Assembly: GCA_019843655.1 (NCBI GenBank)
Contig: JACDQD010000009.1
Span: forward strand, 5,231,204 to 5,295,203
DNA from: Lethocerus indicus
Taxonomy: Eukaryota; Arthropoda; Insecta; Hemiptera; Belostomatidae
Reading direction: 5' to 3'
Length of the DNA: 64,000 nt
A program made the position numbers and the translations under genes. Positions 13,113-24,026 of this stretch are shown one piece after another. The notes beneath the pieces are model-generated. The model was given only the letters and a program-made list of their open reading frames with translations, made no database searches and had not been told where the DNA came from. Position 1 is the first letter of the stretch. The number at the start of each line of letters is the position of its first letter.

Positions 13113-13549
13113 TCTCGTTAGTAGTATTATTAGTAGTATATATGTTTTAGTATTTTTAATATACTGAATGAATTATTCGCCCCCCTATTTACCTTATTAC
13201 TGGCTCCGTTGAGCTTCCGCGTCTAATAAAAGGAATGATTTAGTAAAATATCCTACGGACATTTAACTCTCATAGTTACAACCCCTCTTGACGCCTATAA
13301 TTTCCTATTTGCGCCAACTGTTTATGATACTTATTCGAATATAAATGCCCGAGAGCAGTTTAATAATTTTAAGGCCGTAAAATATTTTTAATTTACACGT
13401 ATCTTCCAGCCATAAATATTCTGACTAAAGACGACGGTTTTGGACTGTGCCCACAACTTGAATTTCCGTTCTGTGCTTAGTTAATAAAATGCCCTCAATT
13501 TTCTCAGGGTTTATACAGATTTTACAGTTGGTTTTTCCGCGTTTTGAGG

Positions 13550-13577
13550 TTCAGAAGATATTGTTCAGAAGATATTG
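13550..13577. repeat. 14-bp perfect tandem duplication
   Basis: TTCAGAAGATATTG occurs twice with no gap (13550-13563 and 13564-13577). It is a local replication-slippage type duplication. Confidence 0.85.
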
Positions 13578-14476
13578 GTCTGTAATGTTAGGGAACAATT
13601 GCTTCGAGTCCCTTTCATCTGTCCCCGTAAAGCTCCGTGCTCCGAGGTGGCTCCGTGTGGCTCATTCGTCACAAACCATAAACCAGGCAATCGGCCAATG
13701 CAGAGGATGCAAACTTATACCTGGTGAATAGCCTGGCCAACTTTTATGGCTCAGCTCCTCCATTCAAGGGCTAACTATAAAAGTTCGCAATCGACAATAT
13801 TCTTTCTACACGCGGCTGCTTTTATGTGCGAATTTCTTTTGACGTTTTGAGACAAATTTCACCGACGAAACTGATCGGATACATGAAGCTAGTCGTCTTT
13901 ATTTGGAGTATTTAAAAATGAATAATTACTACACCTTTTCTCCCATCTTATTATCTAACAATATCCTTACTGTTATTATTATTTGGCCCTCAAAACTTAT
14001 GTTAAGCCAAAAAGTAATATAAATACTAGTTCAATTAAATACTATATAATAGACCTTAATTGTAGGCTTAAACCCCGTATATTTTACTTAGCTAACAATT
14101 GGTATTTTGAGCCTCAATAGACTCCACTTCGGACCCAAACAGAAACTAAATAGGAAAATGAAATTCACGCCAGGAAATTTTAATGCGCGAATTGATTTAT
14201 TTTTCCGTTTTAAAACTGTAAATAACAATATGACGCCTCAACCGGGCGGTCTTATGTATGTCATTCATTTATTTAGATCAGATTGAACCGAACGTCCGGG
14301 ACCCGGGGGGTAATTAAATTCACTCGCGGAATAATTTAGCGGCCGGTGAATTTATGTGATGGGTAAAAAATAAATTGGGCATGAAGTGATAGGGGGCGCC
14401 GTGTGGGGAGGGCGCGCTTGTGTCTGCTGTCGGTGGTCCCGACCGGCCCGAGGGCCGTTTTCCACGTTCTTTACGG

Positions 14477-14520
14477 CCTCCTCCTTCTCCTCCTCCTCAT
14501 CCTCATCCTACTTCTCCCTC
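14477..14520. repeat. CTC/CTT-rich polypyrimidine tract
   Basis: An imperfect (CTC)n tract with CTT and CAT variants, the opposite-strand equivalent of the GGA tracts elsewhere in this window. Confidence 0.7.
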
Positions 14521-17500
14521 AGTTTTAATTAACGGACCGTATGAATTTCATTAGTCGCTTTATTGTTTCGTACGATTTGAAATGATAATCGTCCGGCCGA
14601 GCGCTATCGAGGCCGAGCATGTTTATTATTACAGTCCGAGGAGATTTTCATTTTATTTATTGTTTCTTTTTTCTTTTATATTCTCCCTTTCTCGGGCTTG
14701 AATGTTCGCTCGAGCGTATGGCCGTAGTTGGACGAGTAGGTAGAGAAGAAATTCAACAAATCGTACACACATTATGATCTACATTTAGTACAAAATAGCC
14801 AATATATATTATATTTTTAAAATAGCCTAGTATATATCGCAGGAATCGTTTCAGTACTATCAAGAGTACTATACATTTGAATAAAAACACTTTAATCGGA
14901 ATTTGCCAAAAAAACACGTCTCGCATATTCCTATCATATCACACAATATATGGTCACCAATTACGTCCTCCAAATATGTGAAATCCACAGATTAAGTTTC
15001 ATGATAAATATTTAAAATTTCTAACTATTTGTGATCACTTTTCCGACCGCGTATACCGGATAAATGTTGAGCCCCCTCTTTTTTTCTACTTGAATGTCTT
15101 TGTTTTAGGAAATTACAAACGCGGGATTACCGTTTTCCGAAAAATAAATACAGTTTAAAATCTGGGTAAGTGCTTAGCTCAGCCGGCGGCGGGGGGGGGA
15201 CCAATCTGGGAAGGGCCGATTAGAAAAGTGCCGACGTGTCCGCCGCACGAGGTCCGCTCTCGGTTTTCGCGAAGCCGGCAAAATTTTTAACAGAAATTTC
15301 TGCGCTTAAGACATTAAAAGAGAAGCGCGATTCCTTCGGAACGCTGCGGAGGTCGGTTCGGAAATTCCTTGGACAGAGATCTTGGACGCGCGTCACAAGC
15401 TCTAGAGAGCCGCCGATTGTAAAATGTGGAATTGGGCCGATGAGTGGCTTTAAGACAAATCGAGAATTTGCTAAATCTGCAGTACCAAGGCTTTTAATAT
15501 TTTTTTTTATTATTTTATTACTAGTAGTTTGTTTATTGATTATTCATTATTCTGTTGTATTATCTCTATTGTTTCGTTAGTTCATATATTTTGCGTGAGT
15601 ATTTGTTCGACAGTATGTGTTTGCCTACAGTATACCTACCAGGTCTGTGTGGGATTGTTTGATATTTCCTTTTCTAGCACATCAGCCTTGTCGTTTCCTT
15701 TTATAGCATTACGTGCTGAGCTTGATATAACCCACTAATACATTATTGAGATATCGATAGCCTATTTTGTAGGCAGTAGAATGTCCGCAAGACCGCAAGT
15801 TGGACCGAAGGTTCGGTGGGTACTGTGAGTCAAACTCTCGGGGGACAATTTTCCGAATCGTAGGAAGCGTAAAATGTCGCTTCCTGTCGACGGGTAGTAA
15901 CGAGGCGTAGGGGCGGGGGCCCAAAGGGTTGGCCGTTGGTCGCCCCGGGGGGTGGTCGGGGGTGCGGGCCGCCCCGATCCCTGCCGAGGAGGCTCACAAT
16001 GGTACAATTTGTCCCACGCGGCAAGAATGCCGCTAATCAGCCGCCGTTAAAACGTCGCCAATTTAAATTGCAGGGCCCTCCCGGCGCACCGAAATTAGGC
16101 CCACCCCAACAACAATCAGCCCCTGATTGTGGTCGCATTAAGCCGCCGCCTCGCCCGACTAAGCTGTAATAACTTGGCGGGCCCAGGGGGGTGGTGCGGG
16201 ACTTCGAAACAATTTTTTTTTCCATCCCGCCCGTACAATAGCGAAGGGGATTCAGTTTAAAATCGCGTTATCAGGTGAATTCCCCCGGCCCATGTAACTG
16301 TCGCGATTGAAAGTGTAACTAAGTTTGCCTAGTCTGAAACGCTTGATTCGAGCGAACTCCACCTCCGGCCGCCTTTCGTAACGTGTTTCGTCGCTATTAG
16401 TCTTTTCATCCGCATTCCCTTTGGAACGATCTACTGTATCACAAAGACCGTTGTGGGGGACACTACCCTGCGATATTGAAATATTTATTTCTCCCGTTCT
16501 TATAACAGTTTTTGATGGAATCCAACTTTCGACTCTCGCCGACTGCTGTCACAAAAACACGATAAAACTCAAATGACTTACTTTGGAGAAATCGCACCAG
16601 TGTAAATATGATATTATGATGTGTACTTATTTATGAATGGGATTATGATATGAATCCTGTTTGTCTGTTCGGTTTCCGTGTCTCACAGTCGTAACAGAGT
16701 TACTTACTCATGCCCACTGGCGTTGTTCGAGTCCAATATTAACTGTTACTACTATAGTGTAATTTCGCCGGTAGCAGCCGAAGGATCGAACCGAACGCGA
16801 CAATTAGTCACATGCCGGCGCTATTTGACGAGAGGACACCACCTGGAGGATTGAATTTATCGGACTTGACCTCACAAATCGTCAATGCATAATTCATTAG
16901 GGACGGCCACCCCTAGTGGTGCCAGCAACAATAGGGTTGTCCAAGAGTTCTTTTTATTTAAATTACCCACATTCTTATTTATTTTTTTTTCTAATTCCAC
17001 CGACGGCAGAAATTAACCCCTTTGTCAACGTGCCCCGACGGGGCCCGAGTGGTAATTGGGGGCTGACACTGCCGACCGGTGAGCGATGGCCACCAGGAGT
17101 TTCACTCCTTTTACAAATACATTTACATACGCCCAGTGAAGGTTGACATAAATGGGAGCCATTAACCTGAAGATACCGTTTGGGATATATGTGGGTCCTA
17201 ATTTCACGATGTCAAACGGACATCAAGCTGCCCGACTTCAGCTAGTTACATTTCTAAGGAGAATATTCCTCGTATATATACACATAATTGTTAATTAAAT
17301 TAAAGAAAACGAAAAATCAAATTATTTGTATTCGATATTTTTGTGATAAAATTGTCTCAAAGCTTTCATCATGTAACATCACTCATGTAATCACCCTTGT
17401 CGATTCCTTTATTTGGTTTTATTCTAGATTTATTCCAGTGCATTGTTACTCTGCAGTGGGATGTCGTCCTGGGATATTTTTACCGTAGGACAAGCGGACA

Positions 17501-17856
17501 ACTTTGTAAAACTTAAATTTATGCCTATTATTATTATTATTGTTAGAAATCACTTTTCCCCATAGAATATTTGCGTATCAAATCGTCCGAAAATACGAAA
17601 ATCGTCTCAGAAAAAAACCAGGATTAGGCCCCCGTGTTGTTTTCAACGGGTGGAGGATAGAGGAACGGGTAGGTTATTCGGTACGCCCTGGGAATAGTTA
17701 AGGAGAGATGGGGGACAGGCATGTAGGAAGGCCGGTAGCGACGGGCCCGAGGATTGAACCGATGCCAGATAGCCGGTCGTGTCCAAAATGAAAATATAAT
17801 CAGATAATGGAGCTACCGTACGCTGGGCCCTTCGGGGGAGCATACTAAACTTGGGG

Positions 17857-18083
17857 GCTTTCTTTTATTTTTATTTTTTATTTATTTTTTTTAAAGCCTT
17901 TTTTTTCTATTTTTATTGCCATGTTGCTGGCAGTTATGGTCCCCCCTGTGGCCATTGTTCGGTGTAGGGCCGTCAGTCACATCCTATCGTCGAGGGTAGG
18001 CCAGATACACGGTATCGAACCGTCGTACAAGAGTTAATACAAGATTTATATCTGGACACAGACAATTCGCACGTTCTGAGCTA
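17857..18083 (-). mobile_element. tRNA-type SINE, minus strand
   Basis: Read on the minus strand there is a box-A-like TAGCTCAGAACG (18072-18083), then a box-B-like GGTTCGATACC (18011-18021; the Pol III consensus is GGTTCGANTCC), then about 90 bp of unique body. It ends in an A-rich tail of about 58 bp (T-rich on the plus strand, 17857-17917) of interrupted AAATAAAA units. Internal Pol III promoter, body and A-rich tail in this order is the usual layout of a tRNA-derived SINE. The A-to-B spacing (about 50 bp between boxes) is larger than in a tRNA, and box B has one mismatch. I did not find a clear target-site duplication, so the 5' boundary is uncertain. Confidence 0.5.
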
Positions 18084-18670
18084 TGATACATATATCCTCT
18101 TGCAACAGTTCAGCCAATTATTGCATCGAAACGAAAACAGTTCCTGACAGTCGGAAATCCGGAATTGGACACTAATTCACTGACTTGACTTCATTATAAC
18201 CGCAATTATTGTACGTTTAAGATTTATATTATAATATATTTATATCGAAGACAACATTACGATAAAATCATGGCTGTATTCACTCTTTTAATAACAGAAC
18301 TGAATCCCTGAAAAGCGTTTAGAATAGTTAAACAGCAATAACCTGTAACTGAGATTAGAAGTAATATGAACGGGTCTCCAGCGCCTGAAGGAATTTCGGC
18401 GACACGTTCGACAAACCCAAAAGTATTTAATTTCTTCTAAATATTTCATACACATACGAATCGGGATCTAGCCGCTCGGAACCCTGGACTCTCTGAAGTA
18501 TAACGGTGATCCTCTCCTTCGGGGTTTATTACGAGCCGGACCCAGTTAACCCGGACCCAAAGGTGGAAGGAACATCGGCCGTTGGATGAGGGGAGGGAGG
18601 AGACAGGAAACATTAATCATTGAGGTTAGACCCCGGCTCGCACCTCTGAGATCCGATTTACGGCAGTGTC
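18084..18670. other. Non-genic stretch
   Basis: Unique-looking, AT-rich to about 18360 and more balanced afterwards. I see no gene and no repeat before the (TA)n tract. Confidence 0.5.

Positions 18671-18671
<1 letters not shown>

Positions 18672-18725
<54 letters not shown>
18672..18725. repeat. (TA)n microsatellite, 27 units
   Basis: An uninterrupted TA dinucleotide run of 54 bp. Open frames through it spell only Tyr-Ile repeats. It is long and perfect enough to be polymorphic and possibly cruciform-forming. Confidence 0.95.
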
Positions 18726-18729
<4 letters not shown>

Positions 18730-19830
18730 TCCCTTAACATCGCTTGACCGTGTCCTGGACCGCTCTCCCTGGCCGGCTCTCGCTAATGGCTGTTCGGATC
18801 GTTGAAGATTTGTTTTACGGCCTAAACGCGCCATTATAACGGTTATTGTTTTACCAACTTTTAAAAACCCCGACGGCCGGTTTCCCTTTTTTTAAATTGT
18901 CCAACGGCTTTCACGACGATAGCGACTGACACGAATCCAGAAAAATCCGAGCTGAAATTCAAATACGCTTCTCGCCTTCGTGCCTGTACCGCATATCAAA
19001 GGTGAAAATAACCTTGTTTGTATGCGTGATCGAGCCCAATTAAATACACCTATGTCGATAATATAGCAATTACATTTGAGCAATTCTGTCTCGATATGCG
19101 GGTAGACGTTGGGGGAACGGCCGAAAGTTCAGCGGCTAAAACACAACAAGTCTTGTAATTAATTACAAGACACGCCTAGTTCTAGGCCGGGGACGGGGGC
19201 TTAATCAGTTTTTGACTGATGTCTAACTTCTACGCCGGAAATTCGTAATGGGAAATTCATTGGGGAGCTCCGGGGGTTTTTTTTCTTTCGGCAGAGTCGG
19301 CCCCGGCGGCGGTCTGCTCCGGCCCGTGTACAGTGCGCCCTGCTAAACCCGACATTCAACACTTTCATAATCGAATTTGTGCCGTATGTCGCCGGCAAAA
19401 CGGCGCCGAACGGCGCGCGCGTATCGTTATCGCCAGCGTTGTTCCGCTGTCCGAATTTAAAAAATTTTTTTTTATTACTCATTCTTTCACCACTTCGCAA
19501 CATGTGCCGGGGGACGAAAAAAGTAATACACGTGCGTTTTCTCTAGTACAAGTTTTAATTGGAGGAATATTCGGATAGCCACCGGGATTTGAATCCGGGA
19601 TCATTAAGATTTTGTGTGGTATTAAAATAAATATTATGACTATTTCGAAGACCCTGGCGCTCAAATAGGTTAAGGCAAAAGACCCCGTTACTTTGTTTCA
19701 TTTATTGGATTATTAACGGTTTTAGGATTGTTATTGTCCGACAATTCTAGGTCTATTAAAATCATTATTGAAACGGACATCACAATTAGCCAACATACTT
19801 GGTATGGTATGGTAGGATATAGAATACTAT
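18726..19830. other. Non-genic stretch with a perfect palindrome
   Basis: No gene is recognised. It contains a 22-bp palindrome at 19150-19171, listed separately. A GC-rich patch lies at 19280-19440. A T-arm-like GGGATTTGAATCC at 19584-19596 does not extend into a tRNA structure. Confidence 0.5.
19150..19171. promoter_or_regulatory. 22-bp perfect palindrome with TAATTAATTA core
   Basis: The sequence from G19150 to C19171 equals its own reverse complement. The inner 20 bp is TCTTGTAATTAATTACAAGA. The centre contains two overlapping TAATTA homeodomain sites on both strands, a layout that paired-type homeodomain dimers can bind. It may also simply be an inverted repeat able to form a cruciform. 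A binding role is inferred from motif knowledge only. Confidence 0.4.
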
Positions 19831-20232
19831 ACTCAAACCGACATGGACATACGCTATTGATCTATGGGATCCACTAAGAAATCAAACATCTCTCGCATCC
19901 AAGTGGTTCCAGTCGAAAGTCATTCGCACCATTTTTCAAGCTCCTTGGTATGTCTCTAATCAAATGACCTTAACAATAGTCGACGAAGTCGGAAAATCAC
20001 GATTCCTCAAGTTCCATTCCCATCTTTATCCTCATCCTAATCCACTCGTTAAGTCCCTTTCTCTCTTACCCATCCATTATCCACCCCCGCGTCGGCTTCA
20101 ACGCCACTGGCCAATAGACTGTCTTACGCAGCCGTAAAAGTGCCACCACTGGGTGACTTCTTTCAGCATGCCAACCTAGTCGACACAAAACCAATCAACA
20201 TCACTATACATATAACTGAAAAATAAATAAGT
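19831..20232 (+). mobile_element. Jockey-like retrotransposon 3' fragment A
   Basis: This is a truncated 3' end of a Jockey-clade non-LTR retrotransposon, the C-terminal part of the reverse transcriptase ORF. An open frame runs 101 codons from 19835 to a TAA at 20135-20137. It includes KPTWTYAIDLW, FQSKVIRTIFQAPWYVSN and a C-terminal RRLQRHWPIDCLTQP, matching the KP.WTYGI.LWG and FQSK.LR...APWYVSN blocks typical of the clade. Around 19873-19905 the better match (TKKSNISRIQ) is in a neighbouring frame, so two compensating small indels have kept the frame open by luck. The 3' UTR resembles fragments B and C and ends in an A-rich AAAAATAAATAA at about 20220. The polymerase catalytic motifs lie upstream in intact elements and are absent, so it is non-functional. 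Confidence 0.8.
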
Positions 20233-21136
20233 AGGTCCGACCATTCTATTCAGAATTTCTACATACTATAAAGAATCTCGGCGTATCAACGTATCAACAA
20301 ATGTTAAGGCAATTCGGCGTCGGACAAAGCCCCACCCTCCAACCACCCCCCAACACCCGGGCTCTGGCGGGCGGCTAGAGGTCCGCCTTCGGTAATCGGA
20401 TAGCATTTCAATCGACGCCTTGTTTGTTTATTTGTTGTTTTTTGAGTTTGTCCCCCCTGCCCCCCTCCTCACCCTTTCCGAATCTGAAAACCGCCCCGGG
20501 GCGGATAAATATTGGAAGGGGGCGGCGGGGGGAGAGCGAGAAAGCGTCTCCCAGCGAAGAGTGTTTGTGTCTATCTGAAACGCGTTGTTAAAACGGGAAA
20601 GTGGGCGTTGCGGGGGCGGGGGGGGCGATAGAGAGGGAACGAGGCGGCTGAATCACCGGTTTTAATGCCTTCTTCAAACAAAGCGGGGCCCCCCGGGCCT
20701 ATCTGCATAGGGCACCCCGGGGCCGCCCCCCGCAAAAGGATTATGCCCTAGAAATAAGCACCCCGGCCTCCCCCCCCCCCTATCAACTACTACACCCTCG
20801 GGCCACGGCCACCCGATAACCCAACACAAACAAATGTCGGACGCGCAAATTTTGCGGCGCCTCCAATTCCCGCAATCGTCCCCACTTTCTCTCTTCTAAT
20901 ACCAGCGCCTGCAGTCGCTAAGATTTGATTGACTTGATCCCGTTTAAAGAACAATTTTCCCGATAATGTATTTAAAACTATTAACATTGTAGTGATAGTG
21001 CTTCATCACTACCCGTTCCAGGATCCGTCCATGTTAAGTCCAAATAAAGGATTCGGATTCATGCCAACAGTCTCCTTGTACAATTGCTGAACGGTCACGC
21101 ATTGCGCACAACAAACGACCGCGATAAGTCCCTTAC
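20233..21136. other. Non-genic stretch, GC-rich in the middle
   Basis: No gene is recognised. The part 20330-20830 is GC-rich with several C and G homopolymer runs. The open frames are under 75 codons. Confidence 0.5.
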
Positions 21137-21660
21137 TTAACCCTTTCATTTCACGTATATGTGACACAGCTTTTTTTACCCCAGCCCACGCTGTTACACA
21201 TATGTGTGACAGATATTTTTGCACAATTTACAAAGGCATGTTTGAACATGTTGAGTATTGAACAAAATTGTTAAGTTCTAAAACTGTAAAATGTATGAAG
21301 TCTGTACTTGGTCTGCTCTCGCATTAGATTATTTAGAGTCTTTATAACAGTTGAATAGGTCCGTCCGTTTAGTAGGATTACTGAAATTAACAGGCAATAA
21401 GTTAAATTTAAAAAGGAAAGGATTTTTGAAGTAAAATTATTAAAATTGTTATGTAAGTAGCTATAAATAAGAGAGCTATAAAAATTATTATATTTTTTAA
21501 CAGAAACATATCTCTCAACAAATTGTTGAATTTTCGTAAAAGAAAATGAATTTCATATCGGTAAAATGTATTTATATTTTTTTGTCTTATAATCAATTTC
21601 TTCTAATTTAATGTGACACATATATGTGACACGTGGGCTACAGCGTTTAGTTTTGATCTA
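21137..21660. mobile_element. Inverted-repeat element, possibly a piggyBac-type MITE remnant
   Basis: The left side reads TTAA then CCCTTTCATTTCACGTATAT, GTGACACAGC and on to CAGCCCACGCTGTTACACAT (21137-21210). The right side, reverse-complemented (about 21611-21655), carries GTAGCCCACGTGTCACATAT then ATGTGTCACAT, so the two sides form an imperfect inverted repeat around about 400 bp of AT-rich sequence. TTAA as target followed by CCCTTT is the hallmark of piggyBac-type ends. The matching right terminus (AAAGGG-TTAA) was not found, so either the right end has been lost or the assignment is wrong. There is no transposase coding sequence. Boundaries are approximate. Confidence 0.4.
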
Positions 21661-24003
21661 TAGCCCGGCGTCAAATATTTTTGTCAGTTTAAAAGAATAC
21701 TTATTTTACTTTTTTAGACTGTTCTAAATACACATTGATTGATTTCATATAATACCGAAAAAATCTTGGGCTACGTTGGATGTTTTCTCCAGAAGACCCT
21801 GGTAGCGAACTGGTTAAGGGAACTTCGCGAATTGTGTTTGGGGTCTGCAGTTTTTGTAATTTCCGTACCGGGCTTCATCGCAGGTGAACTGTAGGACAAA
21901 CTGTAGGCTGGAAGGGAGTCGGGGACAACGAGTCCTTGTCTTTTTATCCTGTGCTGGGCGCTATCAGAAGCAGCAAGGCTATCCGCTGGCCAGAAGCGTC
22001 CGGTGGGATAAGGCGGTGCGAGACGGTGAGTCTCTGTCGGGGCGGCAGCTGTCCGTTGGTCGGGGCCTAGCGCCTCCACCTGCCGCTCCTCCGCGGATCC
22101 ACCTTGCCCCGACACCTTGTACACTCCCTGTTGTCATCCCATTAGGGGAACAGCCTATGATTAACTGGAAACCGACACGGAATTGGACTTTTTAATCGGG
22201 CGCGGGACCTCCGGCCCCGACGAGAAGAGAGCGGCCGACCGATAAACGAAGGCCCGGTTCGTTTGTACGCCCCGACCGCTGGCGCTGTCAGATTATTGGG
22301 GAAAAAAATACCACCCGTCCTGTCGTTAGCTTCGTGTAGTTTACGTAGGATAAAATAAACAGACAAAAAACCTATTACAATAATTAAAATAGATAAGCCG
22401 AACGCACCTTTTATGTCGTTGCCCGACTAAAAGATTGGGTAGAAAAAAATCAAAGCCTGTAGGTGTCTGTCACAATAATATAAACATTTTTTCCCTATTT
22501 TGTTCTAATAAATTATGCGCCGTTATGCGAGGAAAATGACGTATTTAAAAATTATTATTGGATATTGTATGTGCATAATGAAGTCATACCTCCATCTAAT
22601 TGGATGAAACTATGAAAAGCTCCACTAATAAATCAAAACTACATGTGTTCACATTTTATTAATTTTTAAATGTTTTTCGATTTAAATTAGGCAACTAGAG
22701 TATGGATCACTTTATCATAATTTATATTATGAAAATTGTTGATGGTACGAATACAGTATCACATACCTGTGATTAGGAGGTAAACCAACTTCAGATGTCT
22801 TGTAACTAACTTGAGTCCTAGAATCACACAGAAAAATTGTACCGACTAATTCAAGGAGGAAATAGTTTGATGGTATACGTTGAAATATTAAATATCCACG
22901 CACTTGCCCGTTGTCTGTTTAGCATCACATTTGTATCATCGAGGATGCCGCGAAGAGTTGTATATACACAGTATACAATCGCCAACACGACAAAAGCTCA
23001 TTTCCGCCCTGCAAGTTATCTTGTACGTAACGGCCGTAAAACACATCGGCTGCGCCCATTTTTGACTGTATACAAATGCAAATAGTTGCAGGGACAAGTG
23101 CGCCGGAGACTTGTCTATATAAATAGTGCGATAGCGCGAAAATCGTGAAATACCGCCTGTGATACCGGCCGGTGGTGAGGCCTGGGCGAGAGGTATGCTG
23201 AGGTGGGTGGGGGAGGGGTAGTCGGAGCTGAATGAATTTAACATGACCCGTATACTGATGAGTATCTAATCTTCGTTTGCATACTCACTCGGCGTCTGGC
23301 AATTGAAGATTATTGGCTGGACGGGGCCGGCGGGTTTGGGGCCGCTTCATGATTATTATTTGCCGGCCGGCCGGCCCCCTCTGTAACCCCCCGGTTGGCG
23401 CTAATAAGCACGACAAAGGCCCCAGCATTTGTTTCCGCCCGTTCTAAATGTCAACGGGCTCAACATTTATAAACGGGACTCTGATGTAACGCCCGTAGAG
23501 CGGATTTGCCTAACGGTTAACCAGATCAAAATGATCCGACGACTGATTCTTTGCGTGGGCGTGAATTCTCATTCTCTCAATACATAAATACGCTCTCGAA
23601 ACTCAGTTTGGAAGAACTTCACTATCTAAAAACACAAGAAACAATCATAAAATAAGCAACAAACTGTGTCAATAGGCTCTCAATTTATCAATGGCTCGGA
23701 TATTTACATTATTTTTTAGATTTGTCTAACGTTTAACACGACAAAAGGATCCGGCATGAGATTCTTTGTGTACGAAAGAATAAATTTAAAAACTCCCTAC
23801 TCTTGAAATAGATGGTATAGTTTTCCTCAAAAATTTATTTTTATCGTACTTTATATATGTATATGTACACGTACACCAGAAACTATATTTTTTCTGGACT
23901 GCTAAAGTTGGGATACTTCACCTTGGAGTTATATTTCGGAGAGATCCGGTTTCAGTCTAAAACCGATCGGAGCCGGAGGCATTTTATTCGAATGTTATAA
24001 AAG
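21661..24003. other. Non-genic stretch
   Basis: No gene is recognised. A GC-rich segment at 21880-22280 contains Pro/Arg-rich open frames of about 100-117 codons on both strands, with no domain. A tRNA-A-box-like GGTAGCGAACTGGTTAAGGG at 21801-21820 has no box B at a suitable distance. A CCGGCCGGCCGGCC run lies at about 23363-23376. The rest is AT-rich. Confidence 0.5.
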
Positions 24004-24026
24004 GAGGAGAGAGAGAGAGAGAGAGA
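24004..24026. repeat. (GA)n microsatellite
   Basis: A perfect GA run of about eleven units. Confidence 0.85.

Larger units (their letters stand above)
13113..17856. other. Non-genic stretch
   Basis: No gene is recognised. The stretch holds a 14-bp tandem duplication at 13550-13577 and a CTC-rich tract at about 14477-14520. A GC-rich patch at 15890-16200 has open frames on both strands that are Pro/Gly/Arg-rich, as such composition predicts. The 114-codon open frame at 15236-15580 has no domain I can identify. The rest alternates AT-rich and balanced sequence. Confidence 0.5.

Noticed and set aside
15936..16169. 77-codon Pro/Gln/Arg-rich frame resembling a low-complexity nuclear protein
   Set aside because: The minus strand is open over the same interval with similar low complexity, as expected from GC-rich composition.
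17739..17765. Minus-strand GGTTCAATCC, a possible second SINE box B next to the 17.9 kb SINE
   Set aside because: Flanking stem bases do not pair, no box A lies upstream at a suitable distance, and no A tail follows.
18546..18740. Minus-strand frame with a Tyr-Ile repeat protein
   Set aside because: It is simply the (TA)27 microsatellite translated.
19580..19600. GGGATTTGAATCC, like a minus-strand tRNA T-arm
   Set aside because: The flanking bases form a direct repeat, not a 5-bp stem, and no D-arm, anticodon arm or acceptor stem can be drawn.
21801..21820. GGTAGCGAACTGGTTAAGGG, like a Pol III box A of a tRNA or SINE head
   Set aside because: No GGTTCGANTCC-like box B 30-60 bp downstream and no A-rich tail. 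It may be a very old SINE relic but cannot be supported.
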